A stretch of 9,063 bases of DNA from Vulcanococcus sp. SFB_649D_100_25 (GTDB lineage Bacteria; Cyanobacteriota; Cyanobacteriia; PCC-6307; Cyanobiaceae): assembly GCA_030833825.1 (NCBI GenBank), contig JAURGL010000067.1:1-9063 (forward strand). The letters run 5' to 3'. The notes beneath the pieces were generated by a model, which was not told the DNA's origin, did no database searches, and saw nothing but the letters and a program-made list of their open reading frames with translations. How positions within the stretch are numbered: position 1 is the first letter of the stretch; each line of letters starts with the position of its first letter. The translations under genes were made by a program, and so were the position numbers. Below are positions 6,414 to 9,063 of the stretch, in pieces.

Positions 6414-8417
6414 GTGATCAGCAGCTCCGCCAGCCCAGCTCCGCGCCAATGGTGGCAGCGGCTGGCGCGCTGGTGGGCCGAATTCAGCCTGCAGACCAAG
6501 CTGCTGGCGGCCGCCACCTTGGTGGTGAGCCTGATGATGACCGGGATCACCTTCTTTGCGCTCAACGGCATCCAGGCGGATGTGCGCATGAGCGACACCC
6601 GCTTCGCCCGTGATCTCGGTCTTCTGCTCTCGGCCAACGTCACCCCCCTGGTGGAGAAGGGCAATGATCGGGAGCTGGCGGATGTGGCGGAGCGCTTCTG
6701 GCGCTCAAGCCGGAGCCTCCGCTACATCTTCTTCGCCGATCCCGATGGGGTCATCTACCTCGGCATCCCCATCAGCGGCACCAGTGGCAGCAGCGAACTG
6801 CTGCTGAGCCGCAAGTTGGAACTGCCGGCCGACCTGGCCCGCCGTCCCCAGAACCCCCTGATCCGGCAACACCTGACCCCCGATGGGCAGGTCACGGATG
6901 TGTTCGTCCCCCTGGTCTCCGGCGGGCGCTACCTCGGGGTCCTGGCCCTGGGGATCAACCCCAATGAGGCCGCCCTGGCCAGCGCGGCCCTGAGCCGGGA
7001 AGTGACGGTGGCCGTCTTCATTTCGATCTGGGTCCTGGTGATCCTGGGGGCAGTGTTCAACGCCTTGACCATCACCCAACCGGTGAAGGAACTCCTCAGG
7101 GGTGTGCGCTCGATCGCCGGCGGTGACTTCGAGGCCCGCATCGCCCTACCCGTGGGCGGTGAACTGGGGGAGCTGCTGGATGGCTTCAACGACATGGCCT
7201 CGCAGCTGGAGGCCTACAACGAAGCCAACATCGAAGAGCTCACCGCCGCGCAGGTGAAGCAGCAGTCGCTGATCGCCACCATGGCCGATGGGGCCGTGCT
7301 GCTGGATTCAGAGGGGCAGGTGGTCCTGGTCAACCCCACCGCCCGGCGCCTGTTCCGCTGGGAGGGCCGCAACATTGAGGGGACCTCGCTGATGGCCGAG
7401 CTCCCGGAGGCCCTGGCCCTCGATCTACAGGGGCCCCTGGAGAGCCTGCTGGAGAACGAGAAGGAGAGCAGCGACGTGCGCTGCAACTTCGGAGAGCCGG
7501 CCCGAACCCTTCGCATCGTCCTTCAGTCCGTCCGGGATGCCAGCGGGGAAACCCTCAAGGGCATTGCTGTCACCGTGCAGGACCTCACCAGGGAGGTGGA
7601 GCTCAACGCGGCCCAGAGCCGTTTCATCAGCAACGTCTCCCACGAACTGCGGACTCCTCTGTTCAACATCAAGAGCTATGTGGAAACGCTCCACGACCTG
7701 GGTGATCAACTGAGCGAGGAGGAGAAACGGGAATTCCTGGCCATTGCCAACGCCGAAACGGACCGACTCACCCGATTGGTCAACGACGTTCTCGACCTCT
7801 CACGCCTGGAGAGCGATCGGGCCTGGGCGATGGAGCCGCTGGAGCTGCGGCCGGCCATGGAGCAAACCCTCCGCAACTACAGGCTCAATGCCGATGACAA
7901 AGGGGTCGCCCTGGAGCTGGAGGTAGAGGAACAACTCCCACTGGTGCTGGGCAACTGGGATCTGCTCCTACAGGTGTTCGACAACCTTGTGGGCAACGGC
8001 CTCAAGTTCACGGCCTCCGGGGGCCGGCTCTGCCTGCGGGCCTATCCGTGGCCGGACAGCTGCCAGCTCGATCCCAGCACCGCTGCCAATGGGGACAACC
8101 CCATGTGCCCTCTCACCGCGCCTCTCCCGAAGCTGCGGGTGGAAATTGCCGACACGGGATCCGGGATCTCTTGGGAGGATCAGCAGCGCATCTTCGAGCG
8201 CTTTTTCCGCGTGGAGAATGCGGTGCACACCGAGGCCGGCACGGGGCTGGGCCTCTCGATTGTGCGGGGGATCCTCGAGAAGCACGGCACCCGAATCCGG
8301 ATGGCCAGTGAGCTGGGTGTTGGGACCACGTTCTGGTTCGACCTGCCCCTTGAAGATGCGGACGGGGATGAACTCCGCGTGGATGCGGAGCGCCTCAGCA
8401 GCAGGGCCCTGGCCTAA
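6414..8417 (+). CDS. nblS: NblS (DspA/Hik33-type) membrane sensor histidine kinase
   Basis: Membrane histidine kinase that, in known cyanobacteria, controls high-light and nutrient-stress genes through the response regulator RpaB. The 667 residues comprise transmembrane segment 1 (about 29-51); an extracytoplasmic sensor region (about 52-195, with YIFFADPDGVIYLG as in Cache-like folds); transmembrane segment 2 (about 197-219); HAMP (about 218-272); PAS (about 283-392); the H-box FISNVSHELRTPLFNIKSY with phospho-acceptor His410; the N-box VFDNLVGNGLKFT (521-533); G1 DTGSGI (580-585); the F-box IFERFFRV (593-600); and G2 GTGLGLSI (609-616). All kinase boxes are intact. The family match rests on this domain order, the length and the neighbours. 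Start GTG (6414) lies 9 nt after purD with no Shine-Dalgarno sequence, so reinitiation after purD is likely. A roughly 30-residue insert with two cysteines separates the N and G1 boxes. The stop overlaps that of kaiC. Confidence 0.92.
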   Translation: MISSSASPAPRQWWQRLARWWAEFSLQTKLLAAATLVVSLMMTGITFFALNGIQADVRMSDTRFARDLGLLLSANVTPLVEKGNDRELADVAERFWRSSRSLRYIFFADPDGVIYLGIPISGTSGSSELLLSRKLELPADLARRPQNPLIRQHLTPDGQVTDVFVPLVSGGRYLGVLALGINPNEAALASAALSREVTVAVFISIWVLVILGAVFNALTITQPVKELLRGVRSIAGGDFEARIALPVGGELGELLDGFNDMASQLEAYNEANIEELTAAQVKQQSLIATMADGAVLLDSEGQVVLVNPTARRLFRWEGRNIEGTSLMAELPEALALDLQGPLESLLENEKESSDVRCNFGEPARTLRIVLQSVRDASGETLKGIAVTVQDLTREVELNAAQSRFISNVSHELRTPLFNIKSYVETLHDLGDQLSEEEKREFLAIANAETDRLTRLVNDVLDLSRLESDRAWAMEPLELRPAMEQTLRNYRLNADDKGVALELEVEEQLPLVLGNWDLLLQVFDNLVGNGLKFTASGGRLCLRAYPWPDSCQLDPSTAANGDNPMCPLTAPLPKLRVEIADTGSGISWEDQQRIFERFFRVENAVHTEAGTGLGLSIVRGILEKHGTRIRMASELGVGTTFWFDLPLEDADGDELRVDAERLSSRALA

Positions 8418-9063
8418 AGGCGATCGTCACTGGAGACGCCCTGAACGATGCGCGAGAGCTCGCTGCGCTCATCGGTGTTGATCCGATGGGGCACCCCGCT
8501 GATGATCCGCTCAAAGTTCGAGAAGGAATCCTTGATCTCCGGCCCGTTCCCGGTGATGACGAATTCACGGATCCCCTTGTCGTGCCAGGACCCACGCATT
8601 TTGAACACGTTCAAGGCCCGGGCCATCTCGCCGCGAATCTCCACATATTGGAGCAGCAAGATGGTGTCTGTGATCGTGGAGATATGGGAGTCCGTGATGG
8701 AGTGACTTCCCATGAATTCTTCAGAGGTATTGGTGAAGAATCCGGCAATTTCTTCCTGCTTGGCATACCCAGTCACCCCGATCACAAACTGCCGGAAGGC
8801 GTTGTGACTCACCCCCCGGGCTAGAGCGGAGAGGGAGTCAATCGCCATCCGTGACGGCTTGAACTGACCGATCTCCGTTTTGATGATCTGCAGGTGATCT
8901 TCCAGACCCGTGGATTCGGGATAGGCGCAGATGATCTTGAGCAGGCCATCGCGCTCCATCTCCTCAAAGTCGATGCCCCAGCTGGTGGCATTGCGGAGCA
9001 ACTGTGCCCGCGATTCCTCATAGGCAAACAGGATCGCCCGCTCCTTGTTGGCGCAGGCGTTCT
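8414..9063 (-). CDS. kaiC: KaiC circadian clock protein, C-terminal part (5' end beyond the window)
   Basis: The last 215 residues of KaiC, the autokinase, phosphatase and ATPase at the centre of the cyanobacterial clock. The visible part is most of the CII domain. It starts N-A-C-A-N-K-E-R-A-I-L-F and includes the catalytic glutamate pair in FAYEESRAQ (equivalent to Glu318/Glu319 of S. elongatus) and AIDSLSALARGV. DSHISTITDT carries the two phosphorylation sites, Ser (8680-8678) and Thr (8677-8675), equivalent to Ser431 and Thr432. Next come FKMRGSWHDK, the A-loop region FERIISG and a KaiA-binding-type tail ending ELSRIVQGVSSDDRL. Aligning those sites predicts a full length near 518, the normal size, so roughly 303 residues lie outside. 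Codons reading as start codons inside this stretch, such as TTG at 9001, are internal. It is convergent with nblS, and the TAG at 8416-8414 overlaps the nblS TAA. Confidence 0.98.
   Translation of the reverse strand, partial: NACANKERAILFAYEESRAQLLRNATSWGIDFEEMERDGLLKIICAYPESTGLEDHLQIIKTEIGQFKPSRMAIDSLSALARGVSHNAFRQFVIGVTGYAKQEEIAGFFTNTSEEFMGSHSITDSHISTITDTILLLQYVEIRGEMARALNVFKMRGSWHDKGIREFVITGNGPEIKDSFSNFERIISGVPHRINTDERSELSRIVQGVSSDDRL

Noticed and set aside
5352..6449. 365-codon open frame on the minus strand opposite purD
   Set aside because: High GC in third positions makes long antisense frames common. The translation is His/Gly/Ala-rich with no recognisable domain, and purD on the other strand has complete family motifs.
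8418..8440. Possible terminator at the nblS/kaiC junction (GGCG...CGCC)
   Set aside because: Only four base pairs with a loop of about 14 nt and no T tract on either strand, and it lies inside kaiC coding sequence.
1..9063. Mobile element, CRISPR array, defence island or prophage
   Set aside because: Every kilobase is filled by recognisable core genes with consistent composition. No direct-repeat arrays, transposase motifs, integrase motifs or tRNA-like sequences were seen.

Overview
The window is a gene-dense, high-GC stretch of chromosome (roughly two-thirds GC by eye) from a cyanobacterium. The gene content (KaiC clock protein, NblS-type sensor kinase, three-POTRA Omp85/BamA) and the order kaiC / nblS / purD / exported hypothetical / purC / bamA / lpxC / fabZ match, as far as I remember, the picocyanobacterial (Synechococcus/Cyanobium/Prochlorococcus) arrangement. 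The high GC points to a Cyanobium-like or freshwater/estuarine Synechococcus rather than a low-GC Prochlorococcus. This placement is by recognition only; no search was run.

Layout. A minus-strand cluster reads leftwards from about 5032: an exported alpha-helical hypothetical protein (5032-3980), purC (3983-3228), bamA/omp85 (3186-904), lpxC (902-51) and the first 15 codons of fabZ (45-1). Spacing is a 4-nt ATGA overlap, 41 nt, 1 nt and 5 nt, so a single operon is likely. It joins one purine-synthesis step to outer-membrane protein assembly (BamA), the committed lipid A step (LpxC) and FabZ. A plus-strand pair reads rightwards: purD (5097-6404) and nblS (6414-8417), 9 nt apart. The two groups diverge from only 64 nt (5033-5096), which is rich in small palindromes. 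At the right edge the C-terminal 215 residues of KaiC (minus strand, 5' end outside the window) meet nblS tail to tail, with overlapping stop codons.

How the genes work together. PurD and PurC catalyse steps 2 and 7-8 (by usual numbering) of IMP synthesis and lie on opposite sides of one divergent control region. BamA, LpxC and FabZ build the outer membrane and its lipids. NblS is the light/nutrient-stress histidine kinase, and KaiC is the autokinase/ATPase of the circadian clock. Kai partners would be expected beyond the right edge.

No stretch longer than 64 bases lacks a gene. I see no mobile element, CRISPR array, tRNA, rRNA or convincing intrinsic terminator. I do not see an undescribed biological system. 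The points worth a second look are regulatory and structural: a 24-codon reading frame coupled by ATGA to purD, nested palindromes that could hide a ribosome binding site, cysteine pairs in the BamA loops and in NblS, and the gene-on-gene stop overlap between nblS and kaiC.
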